A stretch of DNA of 36,445 nt from Bacteroidota bacterium (GCA_030706685.1 JAUZOA010000058.1:1-36445), one strand, 5' to 3'; counted from the stretch's first letter, positions 1 to 9,379 are shown. Program-made: numbers and translations. The notes: a model not told the origin generated them from the sequence alone.

Positions 1-296
1 AGAACGTCGCAAGACAGTTCGGTCCCTATCTGTGGTTTTCGCAAGTAAATTGAGAGTACATTAACTTAGTACGATAGGACAGTTTCGTAAGTACCGCTGG
101 TGTATCAGTTGTGCCGCCAGGTGCAATGCTGAGTAGCTATGTACGGACAGGATAAACGCTGAAAGCATCTAAGCGTGAAACCTTCCTCAAGATGAGTTTA
201 CTTTTAAGGGCCGTCAAAGACTATGACGTTGATAGGCTACAGGTGTAAAACTGGTAACAGTAAAGCCGAGTAGTACTAATTGCCCGTACGCTTTAA
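1..296 (+). rRNA. rrl: 23S rRNA, 3' end (partial)
   Basis: The window opens inside a 23S rRNA gene. The first bases carry the conserved sarcin-ricin/domain VI neighbourhood (AGAACGTCGCAAGACAGTTC, then GGTCCCTATCTG), followed by the conserved segments GTACGATAGGACAG and GACGTTGATAGGCTACAGG close to the 3' end. The end near 296 is estimated from the fall-off of conservation before a T-rich tract; the 5' part lies outside the window. It is the upstream partner of the 5S gene in the same operon. Confidence 0.96.
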
Positions 297-344
297 TTTT
301 TTTTCATTAGATATCCTTTCTAACATACCCAATATGACATTATT

Positions 345-410
345 GGCTCTTAGCTTTTAGCTATTAGCTGTTAGCCTCTGGCTGATAGCTAATAGCTAAA
401 AGCCAACAGC
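345..410. repeat. Palindromic repeat built of 7-nt units in the 23S-5S spacer
   Basis: Bases 352-368 pair perfectly with 387-403 (17 bp), and the stem continues with two mismatches through 369-377 and 380-386, leaving almost no loop. Read linearly the element is a run of degenerate heptads: TAGCTTT, TAGCTAT, TAGCTGT, TAGCCTC, TGGCTGA, TAGCTAA, TAGCTAA. It lies in the transcribed spacer between 23S and 5S, so it would form a hairpin in the rRNA precursor. It resembles the short intergenic palindromes common in Bacteroidota genomes; its copy number in this genome is unknown. Confidence 0.85.
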
Positions 411-421
411 TTTACCTTTTT

Positions 422-531
422 ATGGTGGTTTTTCCGGGGGTGTTCACCTCTTCCCATTCCGAACAGAGTAGTTAAGTCCCTCATGGCCGATGGTACTGCA
501 CCAAAATGCGGGAGAGTAGGTAGCTGCCATA
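422..531 (+). rRNA. rrf: 5S rRNA
   Basis: About 110 nt with the conserved loop B/C segment CCCATTCCGAACAGAGTAGTTAAG and the loop E/helix IV-V segment GATGGTACTGC...GGGAGAGTAGG. The 5' end TATGGTGG and the 3' end CTGCCATA pair to form helix I. It lies about 125 nt downstream of 23S and about 10 nt before a strong terminator, so it is the last gene of the rRNA operon. The ends are good to a few bases. Confidence 0.95.
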
Positions 532-540
532 TTTATTCAA

Positions 541-571
541 GCCCTCCAGTTTTTTACTGGAGGGCTTTTTG
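541..571 (+). terminator. Rho-independent terminator of the rRNA operon
   Basis: A perfect 10-bp GC-rich stem, GCCCTCCAGT (541-550) with ACTGGAGGGC (556-565), a TTTTT loop and a run of T after the stem. It ends the 23S-5S transcript on the plus strand. Confidence 0.93.
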
Positions 572-598
572 TTTTCAGGCGAATTAAGACAATCTTTG
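569..598 (+). promoter_or_regulatory. Predicted Bacteroidota-type promoter for the MFS gene
   Basis: TTG at 569-571, a 19-nt spacer, then AATCTTTG at 591-598, which matches the -7 consensus TAnnTTTG at all but the first base. The -33 element overlaps the T tract of the rRNA terminator. The predicted transcript begins about 605, just before the ATG at 613. Confidence 0.5.
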
Positions 599-612
599 CG
601 GCAACCAATCTT

Positions 613-1869
613 ATGACAGGAAAAGAACGCATCATCGTATTCATACTCGCAGCGCTCAACTTTACACATATACTCGATTTCATTATTATGGTGCCGTTGA
701 GTATTTACCTGATGCCCTATTTTAATATATCGGCATTCCAGTTCGGCATACTGGTGGCCTCTTATTCCGTCAGCGCTTTCTTTTCCGGTCTTATTGTTGC
801 ACTCCTGGTAGACCGTTTCGACAGGAAAAGATCACTGATTTTGGGATATGCCGGGTTCCTTCTTAGTACGATCGCCTGCGGCCTGGCATCAACTTATGGC
901 TTATTACTCGCTTCCAGGATATTGGCAGGGTTATTCGGCGGCATATTGGGCGCACAGGTATTGTCAATTATCGCTGATCTCTTTACTTATGAAAGAAGAG
1001 GAAGGGCGATGGGCGCTGTCATGAGCTCCTTCGCAGTCGCAACTGTTATAGGCATTCCCTTATCATTATATCTTACCAATCTTTTTCATTTTAACTGGCA
1101 TGTACCTTTCCTCATTATCGGCTCATTGGGCGTGGTATTGATTCCATTTATGATAAGATTTCTGCCAAAGATGGCAGATCATATCCAAACCGGTGAAAAC
1201 ATTTCCCGATTCAACGCTTTGCTGAAAACGATGAAAGTATCCATACAGCGGCGCGCTCTCATTTTTTCCTGTCTTTTTATGCTGGGTCATTTCCTGGTTA
1301 TCCCTTTTATCCCCCCTTATCTCGAATTCAATAAAGGGTTTACAAGAGAACAGATACCCCTGATATTATTATGCGGGGGGATAGCTTCTTTCGCATCCGC
1401 GATCTACTTAGGCCGTTTCTCTGATAAAAAAGGAAAGTTGCCGGTATTTCTCTGGTCCGTTTTTCTTTCTTTATTTCTCGTCGTCATCCTTACTAATATG
1501 CCGGATATGTACCTGGCAGTCGCATTAGGGTTCTTTGCTATTTTATTTATGGTGGTCACCTGCCGTATTGTTATGGCCCAGGCAATGATCAGTGAAGTGG
1601 TAACGCAGGACCAGCGTGGCAGCTTTATGAGCATAAATGGAAGTGTACAGCAATTAGGCCAGGGGCTTGCCTCCTTCGCCGCAGGCATTATAATACATAC
1701 TGATAAAACAACCCATAGGATGTATAATTATAACTGGGTTGGTTATTGCAGTGTTGCTGTATTACTAATCAGCATGGTCTTAGGCCATACTATTTTTAAA
1801 ACGATTGATAAAACAGAAGTGCGGGCTGAACCCAAACAAATATTCCAGGAAGTAGAAATAACCGACTAA
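613..1869 (+). CDS. MFS transporter (AraJ/Bcr-like efflux type)
   Basis: A 418-residue inner-membrane protein of the size and hydrophobic pattern of a 12-helix major facilitator. The cytoplasmic loop between helices 2 and 3 carries the family signature, seen as LLVDRFDRKRSLILG (residues about 63-77), and a second-half copy reads LGRFSDKKGKLPV. The N-terminal HILDFIIMVPL and the glycine-rich helices 4-5 resemble drug or sugar efflux permeases of the AraJ/YdhP group. The substrate cannot be read from the sequence. The ATG follows a candidate promoter at 569-598. The stop codon ends at 1869 and abuts the stop of the convergent M14 peptidase at 1870, so there is no room for a separate terminator between them. 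Confidence 0.88.
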   Translation: MTGKERIIVFILAALNFTHILDFIIMVPLSIYLMPYFNISAFQFGILVASYSVSAFFSGLIVALLVDRFDRKRSLILGYAGFLLSTIACGLASTYGLLLASRILAGLFGGILGAQVLSIIADLFTYERRGRAMGAVMSSFAVATVIGIPLSLYLTNLFHFNWHVPFLIIGSLGVVLIPFMIRFLPKMADHIQTGENISRFNALLKTMKVSIQRRALIFSCLFMLGHFLVIPFIPPYLEFNKGFTREQIPLILLCGGIASFASAIYLGRFSDKKGKLPVFLWSVFLSLFLVVILTNMPDMYLAVALGFFAILFMVVTCRIVMAQAMISEVVTQDQRGSFMSINGSVQQLGQGLASFAAGIIIHTDKTTHRMYNYNWVGYCSVAVLLISMVLGHTIFKTIDKTEVRAEPKQIFQEVEITD

Positions 1870-3594
1870 CTATTTTATCCTGTAAACCGGGTATTGCGAA
1901 TAAACAGGTTCAAACCAGGGAGAGTTTTGATAAACCCAATTCAACTGGGCCCTTCCATTATTAGCAAAAGCTGTATCAGCCGCTCTTTTTTGTTCCAGTT
2001 GGGATTTCATTCCGGGATTGGTTTTTAAATATTCTGCAGCGATATCTTCAAAGGCGTAAGCGGAATAACCTTCTTTCTGGCCAAGAATAGCATCAAAATA
2101 ATTCCAGGCAAAATAAGAGTCTTCCGCCTGGGGCTCCAGCGTTTCAATTAAAAAGCGATTGGCTTCCTGGTTCATCGGGATATACCAGTCGCCTTTCCGG
2201 AAACTGATCTTTTGCTGGCTGGCTGTGACTTTCACATCACTGTTGAGATGATGCATTTCATATTGCCTTGGCGCTGTTTTGTAATCATCTATTTTATAAA
2301 CTTCCACCCCGATAGTCGTATCTTTTTTAAACTGGCTCATCTGTACTTTATTTAGTTTGAGCAGTTCAATCACTTTCCACCAACCCTGCGGGATAATATA
2401 AGCAGCAGGTTTTTTGATGAAACTTTTAGGAGGAAAATAATTGAATATTTTCACCGTTTTTTCAAAAGGCTTGTTGCGATCGTAGTATAATCTTGGTAGT
2501 CCTGACACCTCGCTGGGTTTATGACCCGCTTCATATCCTTTATAGGTTATCTCTTTGAACTGTGAACGATCCAGTGCCCAGCTTATCGGGAACTCAACAG
2601 CTGATTTCACCGCTTGTTTTGTCTGCTCACGCAATTTCTTTATCTGTTCACTGTTCTTTGCCGTGAATTCAATAAACGATTGCATTAACGCATAAGTGGA
2701 TTTCACCCTTTGGTCATACGGTTTTAGCATATGTGTTTCCGGAACAAACGAAAAGGTATGCCAGAGCGTACCATAACCACTTCCATATCGTGGGCTGTCC
2801 CAGTATTCAGGCCAGCCATTTTCAGGCGTATCCCCAAATGAATTGACATAAGGAACCAGGTCATATCCTTTTTCTTTCATTAAGGAATACAAAGCTGGTT
2901 CAAACTGTTTATCCATGAAATCGCCCATCACCCCGCCTAATTTATTGTGCTGAGAGGTAAGCAATGTCATCACATGCTGGTAATCGGCGCCATCACTCAC
3001 ATGATTATCCACGAAAACATCCGGGTCTGCCAAATGAAAGATCTCTGTAAAAGCTCTGGCCTCCCTGGAATCGCATTTGATGAAATCCCTGTTCAAATCA
3101 AGGTTCTGGGAATTACCGCGAAACCCTTTCTCTTTCGGACCATTCTGATCAATCCGGTAATTAGCGCTGCGGTTCAAACAACCACCGATATTGTACACCG
3201 GGATAATAGCCAATACGATGTTGTCAGGTATTTTATATTTATTGGTAACAATATCCCTGGCCATCAGCATGCTCGCGTCAATTCCATCCGGCTCCCCGGG
3301 ATGAATACCATTGTTGATAAGAATGATGCGCTTATTTTTTTTATGCAGGCTCTCAAAATTATAGTCACCATCATTGGATACGATTACAAGATGCAGGGGA
3401 AATCCCGCATCGGTCATTCCCATGGTAAGCATTTTTACCTTGCCTGATTGCTGATCCAGTTTTTGCCACCAGTTGACGATCTCATGGTAAGTGGGTGATT
3501 CTTTACCGCCCGATTGTTCAAATTTTGTCGTGATTGCCTGGGAAAAGAGAGAAACAGATGTCATCAATAATACAGGTAAGCAAAATTTTCTCAT
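1870..3594 (-). CDS. Exported M14-family zinc peptidase
   Basis: 574 residues with an N-terminal signal peptide (MRKFCLPVLLMTSVSLFSQA) and a metallocarboxypeptidase-like domain. The first zinc motif is IHPGEPDG (H98, E101), a second histidine is in VDNHVSDG (H198), and the probable catalytic glutamate is in VPETHML (E286). LDLNRDFIK (residues about 165-173) matches the Asn-Arg substrate-binding region of the family. All expected residues are present, so it is probably an active periplasmic or secreted peptidase, perhaps acting on peptides or peptidoglycan fragments. The C-terminal half (residues about 340-574) is a family-specific extension I cannot assign. The gene lies just downstream of rpsT on the same strand, but the rpsT terminator separates them. 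Confidence 0.88.
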   Translation of the reverse strand: MRKFCLPVLLMTSVSLFSQAITTKFEQSGGKESPTYHEIVNWWQKLDQQSGKVKMLTMGMTDAGFPLHLVIVSNDGDYNFESLHKKNKRIILINNGIHPGEPDGIDASMLMARDIVTNKYKIPDNIVLAIIPVYNIGGCLNRSANYRIDQNGPKEKGFRGNSQNLDLNRDFIKCDSREARAFTEIFHLADPDVFVDNHVSDGADYQHVMTLLTSQHNKLGGVMGDFMDKQFEPALYSLMKEKGYDLVPYVNSFGDTPENGWPEYWDSPRYGSGYGTLWHTFSFVPETHMLKPYDQRVKSTYALMQSFIEFTAKNSEQIKKLREQTKQAVKSAVEFPISWALDRSQFKEITYKGYEAGHKPSEVSGLPRLYYDRNKPFEKTVKIFNYFPPKSFIKKPAAYIIPQGWWKVIELLKLNKVQMSQFKKDTTIGVEVYKIDDYKTAPRQYEMHHLNSDVKVTASQQKISFRKGDWYIPMNQEANRFLIETLEPQAEDSYFAWNYFDAILGQKEGYSAYAFEDIAAEYLKTNPGMKSQLEQKRAADTAFANNGRAQLNWVYQNSPWFEPVYSQYPVYRIK

Positions 3595-3610
3595 ACTGCT
3601 GGATTGAGTA

Positions 3611-3645
3611 GTAAAAATAAAAAAGGCACCCCGATATGAGATGCC
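3611..3645 (-). terminator. Rho-independent terminator of rpsT
   Basis: On the minus strand GGCATCTC pairs with GGGGTGCC (with G-U pairs) around a 5-nt loop (3625-3645), followed by TTTTTTATTTTTAC. It lies 25 nt past the rpsT stop and just ahead of the M14 peptidase start at 3594. Confidence 0.8.
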
Positions 3646-3669
3646 ATTTAAATAATTTATTGTAACCAG

Positions 3670-3921
3670 TTATTTTGAAGCGTTGGCTTTCCTGGCCAGT
3701 TTACTTTTCAGGTTGGCTGCTGTATTCTTGTGGATGATACCGCGTTTTGCCAGTTTATCAATCATACTGATCACTTTCGGTAATTGGTCAGACATCTCTT
3801 TTCCTTTTGTTGCCCTCAGGTCACGGACTGCATTGCGGGTGGTTTTTCCGTAATATTTATTCCTTTCCCGGCGTTTGGAAGCCTGGCGTACATCTTTTTT
3901 CGTTGCGCTATGATTAGCCAT
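3670..3921 (-). CDS. rpsT: 30S ribosomal protein S20
   Basis: 83 residues, the normal S20 length, beginning MANHSATKKDVRQASKRRER and rich in Lys and Arg, with the typical helical-bundle segments (TTRNAVRDLRATKG; MIDKLAKRGIIHKNTAANLKSKLA). S20 binds 16S rRNA and helps assemble the 30S subunit. It is a single-gene transcript: a near-consensus promoter lies at 3944-3974 and a terminator at 3611-3645. Confidence 0.97.
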   Translation of the reverse strand: MANHSATKKDVRQASKRRERNKYYGKTTRNAVRDLRATKGKEMSDQLPKVISMIDKLAKRGIIHKNTAANLKSKLARKANASK

Positions 3922-3943
3922 TTAGTATCAATTTTAAGGAGGG

Positions 3944-3974
3944 CAAAGGTAAGGGCAGGTGCCTTAACCACCAA
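3944..3974 (-). promoter_or_regulatory. Bacteroidota-type promoter of rpsT
   Basis: On the minus strand TTG (3974-3972), a 20-nt spacer and TACCTTTG (3951-3944), a full match to the TTG-N19-21-TAnnTTTG consensus of the Bacteroidota primary sigma factor. Transcription would start about 3937, giving a leader of about 15 nt before the ATG at 3921. Confidence 0.8.
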
Positions 3975-4116
3975 ATTTTCAGCTAGTTTAGTTGGCTTTG
4001 TTTTGATGGGGGAACCGAAGTAAAACAGGGCCTGGATAAGGGCGAAGATCTGCCCCTGATTTTCAGACTTTTTAGGCGATATTTGTGACCCTAAAGTCCA
4101 TATTAACGTCCCATTT

Positions 4117-6864
4117 ATGAAGGATTTCTCCTATATCACCAACTCTCACCCGGAATTCATTGAAAACTTATACCGGGACTTTTTGAAGAACCCTGATAGT
4201 GTTGATCCGGAGTTCAAAAAATTTTTTGAAGGGTTTGATTTTGCCATCGGGAATGGTAAGCCCCGTACCAATGGTGCAACTGCCGTTCCCGTTGCTGTAC
4301 CGGCCGAGGGAATTGGTTGGAAAAAGGAACTGGGAGCCTACAGGATGATTCTTGGCTATCGGAATAAAGGTCACCTGATAGCCAAAACGAACCCGATCCG
4401 CGAAAGAAAGGATCGCGACGCTAATTTGAATCTTGCTTTTTTTGGTCTTGGAGAAGACGATCTCGATAAAACTTTCCAGGTAGGTGAAAGAATTGGTATT
4501 GGCCCGGCCACATTAAAAAATATATGGGCGCAACTGGAAAAAGTATATGCCGGCCATGTTGGTATTGAATTCAAATATATCAGCAACCAGGAGAAGGTAA
4601 ACTGGCTGACCCGGGAAATGGAGAAACAATTTTCCAACCCTGTTTCACTGGAGCAAAAAAAGAGGATACTGGAAAAACTGAACCAGGGTGTGATGTTCGA
4701 AAAATTTCTTCATACCAAGTACGTGGGCCAAAAAAGATTTTCATTGGAAGGGGGAGAAACGACCATTGCGGCGCTGGATGCTATCATTAACACGGCTGCC
4801 GGTCATGATGTGCAGGAAGTAGTAATCGGCATGGCGCACAGGGGAAGATTGAATATACTGGCGAACATAATGGGAAAAACCTACGAACAGATTTTCAGTG
4901 AATTTGAAGGAACGGCCAAATTGGATCAGACCATGGGCAGCGGAGATGTAAAATATCACATGGGCTATGGAAGTGAATTACAAACCCCGGATAATAAAAC
5001 TATCCATTTGAAACTGATGCCCAATCCTTCTCACCTGGAAGCGGTTGATCCGGTTGTAGTCGGTTTTGCAAGGGCCAAAGCCGATGTAATGTATCACAGT
5101 GAATTTGATAAGATACTCCCGATCCTTATTCATGGTGATGCTTCCCTGGCAGGCCAGGGTGTGGTATATGAAGTACTCCAGATGTGTAACCTGGATGGCT
5201 ATTATACCGGCGGGACTATTCATTTTGTTATCAATAACCAGATCGGTTTCACTACCGACTTTGATGATGCAAGAAGTTCCGATTATTGTACCTCATTGGC
5301 TGCGGCTGTGCAGGCTCCTGTATTACATGTAAATGGTGATGACCCGGAAGCTGTAGTGAAATGCGCTGAAATAGCTACCCTTTACCGCCAGCAATTTAAT
5401 TCCGATGTGTTCATTGATATGGTTTGTTATCGCAGGCATGGACATAACGAAGGAGATGATCCCAAGTTTACACAGCCGCATCTTTATGCATTAATTGAAA
5501 AACATCCCAATCCGAGAGAAGTATATATAAAATTCTTGCTGGAAAACGGGGAACCCGACGCCAAGGAATTGGCCAAAGAAATGGAAAAGAAATTCTGGGC
5601 AGACCTGCAGGAAAGGCTGGATGAGGTGAAACAAAACCCTTTGCCTTATCATTACCAGCAGCCCGAAATATGGTGGAAGAGCCTTCGCCATGCTAATGGC
5701 AATGACTTTGACCGCTCACCGGTTACAGCGATCAGCCGTGACAATTTCAATACTGTATTCAATGCGATCATGAAATGGCCCGGGGATTTCAAACCTTTGA
5801 GAAAGATAGAAAAGATATTGCAGGATAAAATAAAATTATTCGAAACGGAACATAAGATTGATTGGGCCACAGGTGAATTATTGGCTTATGGCAGTTTACT
5901 GTTCGAAGGAAAAGATGTAAGAATAAGCGGGCAGGATGTGAGGCGCGGCACATTTTCCCATCGTCATGCCGTATTGCGGGATGAGGATACCGATAAACCC
6001 TATAGCCGGCTAAGCAGTATACCCGGAGCGAAAGGCGAATTCAGGATATACAATTCATTACTTAGTGAATATGGCGTGCTTGGATTTGAATATGGGTACG
6101 CGTTGGCCAACCCGAATGCGCTGGTATTATGGGAGGCACAGTTTGGTGATTTTGCCAATGGCGCCCAGATAATGATTGACCAGTTTATCGCCGCCGGTGA
6201 ACAGAAATGGAATCGTATGAACGGGGTGGTGTTATTATTGCCTCATGGTTATGAGGGACAGGGACCGGAACATAGCAGTGCCAGGATGGAACGTTTTTTA
6301 CAAATGTGTGCTGAATGGAATATGGTGGTGACGAATATTACTACGGCTTCCAATTTATTTCATGCACTGCGCAGGCAATTGACATGGTCATTCCGCAAAC
6401 CACTGATCAATTTTTCTCCCAAGGCCAACCTGCGTCATCCCGGCAGTTATTCAGTGATTGATGAATTTACAACAGGTGGTTTTAAAGAAGTAATCGACGA
6501 TCCTTTTGCTGAAACAGGCAAAGTAAAGAAGGTGATCTTCTGCAGCGGAAAGATTTATTTTGACCTGGCGGAAAGACAGCAAAGAGAAAGTAAGAAAGAC
6601 ATGGCAATTATCCGCATCGAGCAGCTATATCCTTTCCCGGCAAAACAACTGGAGGAGTTGTATAAAAAATACAGCAAAGCTACCTGGTTCTGGGTGCAGG
6701 AAGAACCATTGAATATGGGGGCTGCTTCATTCTTACAAACGAACTTCAGAAGTATTAACTATGGTGTCATCAGCCGGCAGCCTTCAGCATCCACAGCTAC
6801 GGGCTATGCCAAAATGCATGCGCAGGAACAGGCGGAGATCATTGAAACAGTTTTTAGTATTTAG
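4117..6864 (+). CDS. sucA: 2-oxoglutarate dehydrogenase E1 component
   Basis: A 915-residue thiamine-diphosphate enzyme that decarboxylates 2-oxoglutarate and succinylates the E2 lipoyl group in the TCA cycle. Family landmarks: the N-terminal E2-binding segment (FIENLYRDFLKNPDSVDPEF), GMAHRGRLNILANIMGK in the first TPP domain, HGDASLAGQG (from about residue 339), the TPP/Mg motif ending NNQIGFTT (about 372-379) and RRHGHNEGDDP (about 439-449). The C-terminal transketolase-like domain has EAQFGDFANGAQIMIDQF and PHGYEGQGPEHSSAR. The length is normal for SucA, with no break. sucB begins 25 nt downstream, giving the usual E1-E2 operon. No E3 (lpd) gene is in the window. Confidence 0.97.
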   Translation: MKDFSYITNSHPEFIENLYRDFLKNPDSVDPEFKKFFEGFDFAIGNGKPRTNGATAVPVAVPAEGIGWKKELGAYRMILGYRNKGHLIAKTNPIRERKDRDANLNLAFFGLGEDDLDKTFQVGERIGIGPATLKNIWAQLEKVYAGHVGIEFKYISNQEKVNWLTREMEKQFSNPVSLEQKKRILEKLNQGVMFEKFLHTKYVGQKRFSLEGGETTIAALDAIINTAAGHDVQEVVIGMAHRGRLNILANIMGKTYEQIFSEFEGTAKLDQTMGSGDVKYHMGYGSELQTPDNKTIHLKLMPNPSHLEAVDPVVVGFARAKADVMYHSEFDKILPILIHGDASLAGQGVVYEVLQMCNLDGYYTGGTIHFVINNQIGFTTDFDDARSSDYCTSLAAAVQAPVLHVNGDDPEAVVKCAEIATLYRQQFNSDVFIDMVCYRRHGHNEGDDPKFTQPHLYALIEKHPNPREVYIKFLLENGEPDAKELAKEMEKKFWADLQERLDEVKQNPLPYHYQQPEIWWKSLRHANGNDFDRSPVTAISRDNFNTVFNAIMKWPGDFKPLRKIEKILQDKIKLFETEHKIDWATGELLAYGSLLFEGKDVRISGQDVRRGTFSHRHAVLRDEDTDKPYSRLSSIPGAKGEFRIYNSLLSEYGVLGFEYGYALANPNALVLWEAQFGDFANGAQIMIDQFIAAGEQKWNRMNGVVLLLPHGYEGQGPEHSSARMERFLQMCAEWNMVVTNITTASNLFHALRRQLTWSFRKPLINFSPKANLRHPGSYSVIDEFTTGGFKEVIDDPFAETGKVKKVIFCSGKIYFDLAERQQRESKKDMAIIRIEQLYPFPAKQLEELYKKYSKATWFWVQEEPLNMGAASFLQTNFRSINYGVISRQPSASTATGYAKMHAQEQAEIIETVFSI

Positions 6865-6889
6865 CATAATTAGCGTTAATTAGCGTTAT

Positions 6890-8143
6890 ATGATTGATAT
6901 AAAAGTACCAACAGTAGGTGAATCCATCAGCGAAGTAACTCTGCTGCAGTGGCTGAAAAAAGACGGGGAATATGTGGATAGGGATGAAGTGATCGCGGAG
7001 TTGGAAAGTGAAAAAGCTACATTTGAAGTGAATGCTGAAAAAGCAGGCGTTTTAAAAACATTGGCCAAAGAAGGGGATACATTGAAAATAGGCGACTTGC
7101 TGGCAAGTATAGATGAAACGGCAGCAAAGCCATCAAAACCGGAAGCTGTAAGCAAGAAGCCGGAAGAGAAAGAAAAAGCAGCAAAAGTATCGTCCAATGG
7201 AAGTGATGGCAAACCAGCTGCCGCCTCGGCACCCGTTGTTATTTTTGATGAAGATATTAAAGCTACCCCCGTCGCCTCTGCTATTATCGCCGATAAGAAA
7301 GTAGATATAAAATCGGTTACACCTTCAGGGTACCATGGCAAAATTTTAAAAGATGATGTATTAGCTGCCTTATCAAGTCCGGGTAAAAAAGCATTTGCGG
7401 GAACAGAACTATTCAGCCGGAACGTACGTACAGAGAAAATGACAAACCTGCGGAAAACAATCAGCCGGAGATTGGTGGAAGCAAAGAATACAACAGCTAT
7501 GCTCACCACTTTCAACGAAGTGGATATGAGCCGGATCATGGAGATCCGTAATAAATACAAGGATAAGTTCAAAGAGATACATGGTGTGGGGTTGGGGTTC
7601 ATGAGTTTTTTTGCCAAAGCCTGCGCTATCGCCCTGGCTGAATGGCCATCGGTGAATGCCTACATGGATGGAGAACAATTAATATATCATGATTATGCCG
7701 ATATCAGTATTGCTGTCAGTACACCGCGCGGGTTGACAGTTCCGGTTATTCGCAATGTAGAAAGTCTTGGCATGGCGGATATTGAAAAGAAAGTAGTTGA
7801 ACTGGCAACCAAAGCAAGAGACAGCAAGCTTACAACAGAAGAACTGACAGGGGGAACGTTTACTATCACCAATGGCGGTGTATTTGGTTCTTTGATGAGT
7901 ACACCGATCATCAATATCCCGCAGAGTGCCATTCTCGGAATGCATAAAATAGAAGAAAGACCTATGGCAGTTAATGGCCAGGTGGTCATTAAGCCTATGA
8001 TGTACCTGGCTTTAAGCTATGACCACCGGATTATTGACGGTCGTGAGTCCGTGAGCTTTTTAGTACGGGTAAAGGAATTATTGGAAAACCCGGAACAATT
8101 ACTGATCGGGAAAGACCCCGTTAAAACTTTACTCGAACTATAA
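6890..8143 (+). CDS. sucB: 2-oxoglutarate dehydrogenase E2 (dihydrolipoyl succinyltransferase)
   Basis: 417 residues in the standard E2 order: one lipoyl domain (1-75, lipoylated lysine K42 in [11 protein letters not shown]), an Ala/Lys/Pro-rich linker (about 78-120), a peripheral subunit-binding domain (about 125-162, [17 protein letters not shown]...[12 protein letters not shown]) and the catalytic domain (about 180-417). The catalytic motif DHRIIDG supplies H379 and D383. It moves succinyl groups from lipoyl to CoA and forms the core of the complex with SucA. It is co-transcribed with sucA, with a 25-nt gap that itself contains a short direct repeat (TTAGCGTT twice). Confidence 0.96.
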   Translation: MIDIKVPTVGESISEVTLLQWLKKDGEYVDRDEVIAELESEKATFEVNAEKAGVLKTLAKEGDTLKIGDLLASIDETAAKPSKPEAVSKKPEEKEKAAKVSSNGSDGKPAAASAPVVIFDEDIKATPVASAIIADKKVDIKSVTPSGYHGKILKDDVLAALSSPGKKAFAGTELFSRNVRTEKMTNLRKTISRRLVEAKNTTAMLTTFNEVDMSRIMEIRNKYKDKFKEIHGVGLGFMSFFAKACAIALAEWPSVNAYMDGEQLIYHDYADISIAVSTPRGLTVPVIRNVESLGMADIEKKVVELATKARDSKLTTEELTGGTFTITNGGVFGSLMSTPIINIPQSAILGMHKIEERPMAVNGQVVIKPMMYLALSYDHRIIDGRESVSFLVRVKELLENPEQLLIGKDPVKTLLEL

Positions 8144-8206
8144 AAGTTAGCCGTTACAGGCTGCTAAACAATGAATGAGCCGCTGGCGGTTGCGTATCTT
8201 GCGGTA

Positions 8207-9379
8207 ATGAGTCGCTTTCATTCTTATATCAATTCTGCTCAAAAAATAATACAGGCATATAAAGGAAACGAGCCTCTCGCTTTGTTCCTGAAAAAATTCT
8301 TCTCCGTCAATCAAAAATATGGTTCGCGCGACCGGAAGCAGGTAGCCCACCTTTGCTATTGCTATTTTCGACAGGGAAGCATAATGAATAAATTACCCAT
8401 TGAAGAAAGGATATTATCCGGCCTTTTTTTGTGTTCCGATCAGTCCAACGAAATTCTCCTGCAATTAAAACCCGGATGGAACAGCAAGATATCGGTTTCA
8501 ATTAATGAAAAACTTTCTTTGTTGCCAGAAATAGGTTCGATCGGAGATATCTTCCCGTTTACCGATGAACTGAGCCAGGGAATAAACAAAACCGCCTTTA
8601 TTCTTTCTCATTTAAAACAACCGGATGTTTTTCTCCGGCTCCGGCCGGGAAAAGAGGATTTGGTAAAAAAGAAATTGAAAGATGCAGGGATCGATATTGA
8701 AATAATATCCCGTACTTGCCTGGCGGTGGCCAATACTACGAAGATTGATGAAGCCATTGAATTGGATAAAGAAGCCGTCATCCAGGATCTTAGCTCGCAA
8801 AGAACCGGGAATTTTCTGCAATCTTCGCTCTCCAATGATCCATTAAGAATTTCAGCCTGGGATTGCTGTGCAGCAAGTGGAGGGAAATCCATAATGCTCT
8901 ATGACCTTTATCCCCATATCGAGCTTACTGTTTCCGATATAAGGGAATCCATCCTGTTGAATTTAAAAAAGAGGTTCAGGGAAGCCGGTATAACTAATTA
9001 CAAAAGTTTTTTGGCCGATCTTACCAGCCCACCACTTACTATCCGCCACTCACCTTTCGATCTTATCCTGGCCGACGTCCCCTGCAGTGGAAGCGGTACC
9101 TGGAGCCGTACACCTGAACAATTATATTATTTTGAAAAAGGAAAAGTCAATGAGTATGCTTTGTTACAAAAAAGGATCGTTGCCAATATCATCCCTCATC
9201 TTAAGCCCGGGGGCTATTTATTTTATATCACCTGCTCCGTTTTCCAAAAAGAAAATGAAGAGGTAGTGCAGTTTATGCAACAAAACTCCGGTCTGCAATT
9301 AATAAAGATGGAAGTACTGGAAGGGTATGATAAAAAAGCCGATACAATGTTTGCCGCTTTACTCAGGAATCCGTTATAG
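8207..9379 (+). CDS. RsmB/NOP2-type rRNA m5C methyltransferase
   Basis: 390 residues from the ATG at 8207. An in-frame ATG at 8171 exists, but the extra 12 residues look unlike the family, and TATCTTGCGG just before 8207 resembles a -7 promoter element, so 8207 is preferred. SAM-dependent methyltransferase motifs are clear: WDCCAASGGKS (motif I, about 219-228), the motif IV cysteine in DVPCSGSG (C293) and the motif VI cysteine in YITCSVFQKENEE (C343), the two cysteines used by RNA m5C enzymes. The N-terminal part (about 1-200) has YGSRDRKQVAHLCYCYF, as in Bacteroidota RsmB-like proteins. The target is probably a 16S rRNA cytosine, by family. Its stop overlaps the end of the convergent subtilase gene by 6 bp. 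Confidence 0.87.
   Translation: MSRFHSYINSAQKIIQAYKGNEPLALFLKKFFSVNQKYGSRDRKQVAHLCYCYFRQGSIMNKLPIEERILSGLFLCSDQSNEILLQLKPGWNSKISVSINEKLSLLPEIGSIGDIFPFTDELSQGINKTAFILSHLKQPDVFLRLRPGKEDLVKKKLKDAGIDIEIISRTCLAVANTTKIDEAIELDKEAVIQDLSSQRTGNFLQSSLSNDPLRISAWDCCAASGGKSIMLYDLYPHIELTVSDIRESILLNLKKRFREAGITNYKSFLADLTSPPLTIRHSPFDLILADVPCSGSGTWSRTPEQLYYFEKGKVNEYALLQKRIVANIIPHLKPGGYLFYITCSVFQKENEEVVQFMQQNSGLQLIKMEVLEGYDKKADTMFAALLRNPL

Noticed and set aside
296-421. tRNA gene in the 23S-5S spacer
   Set aside because: No cloverleaf or T-loop consensus was found; the spacer is taken up by the palindromic repeat.
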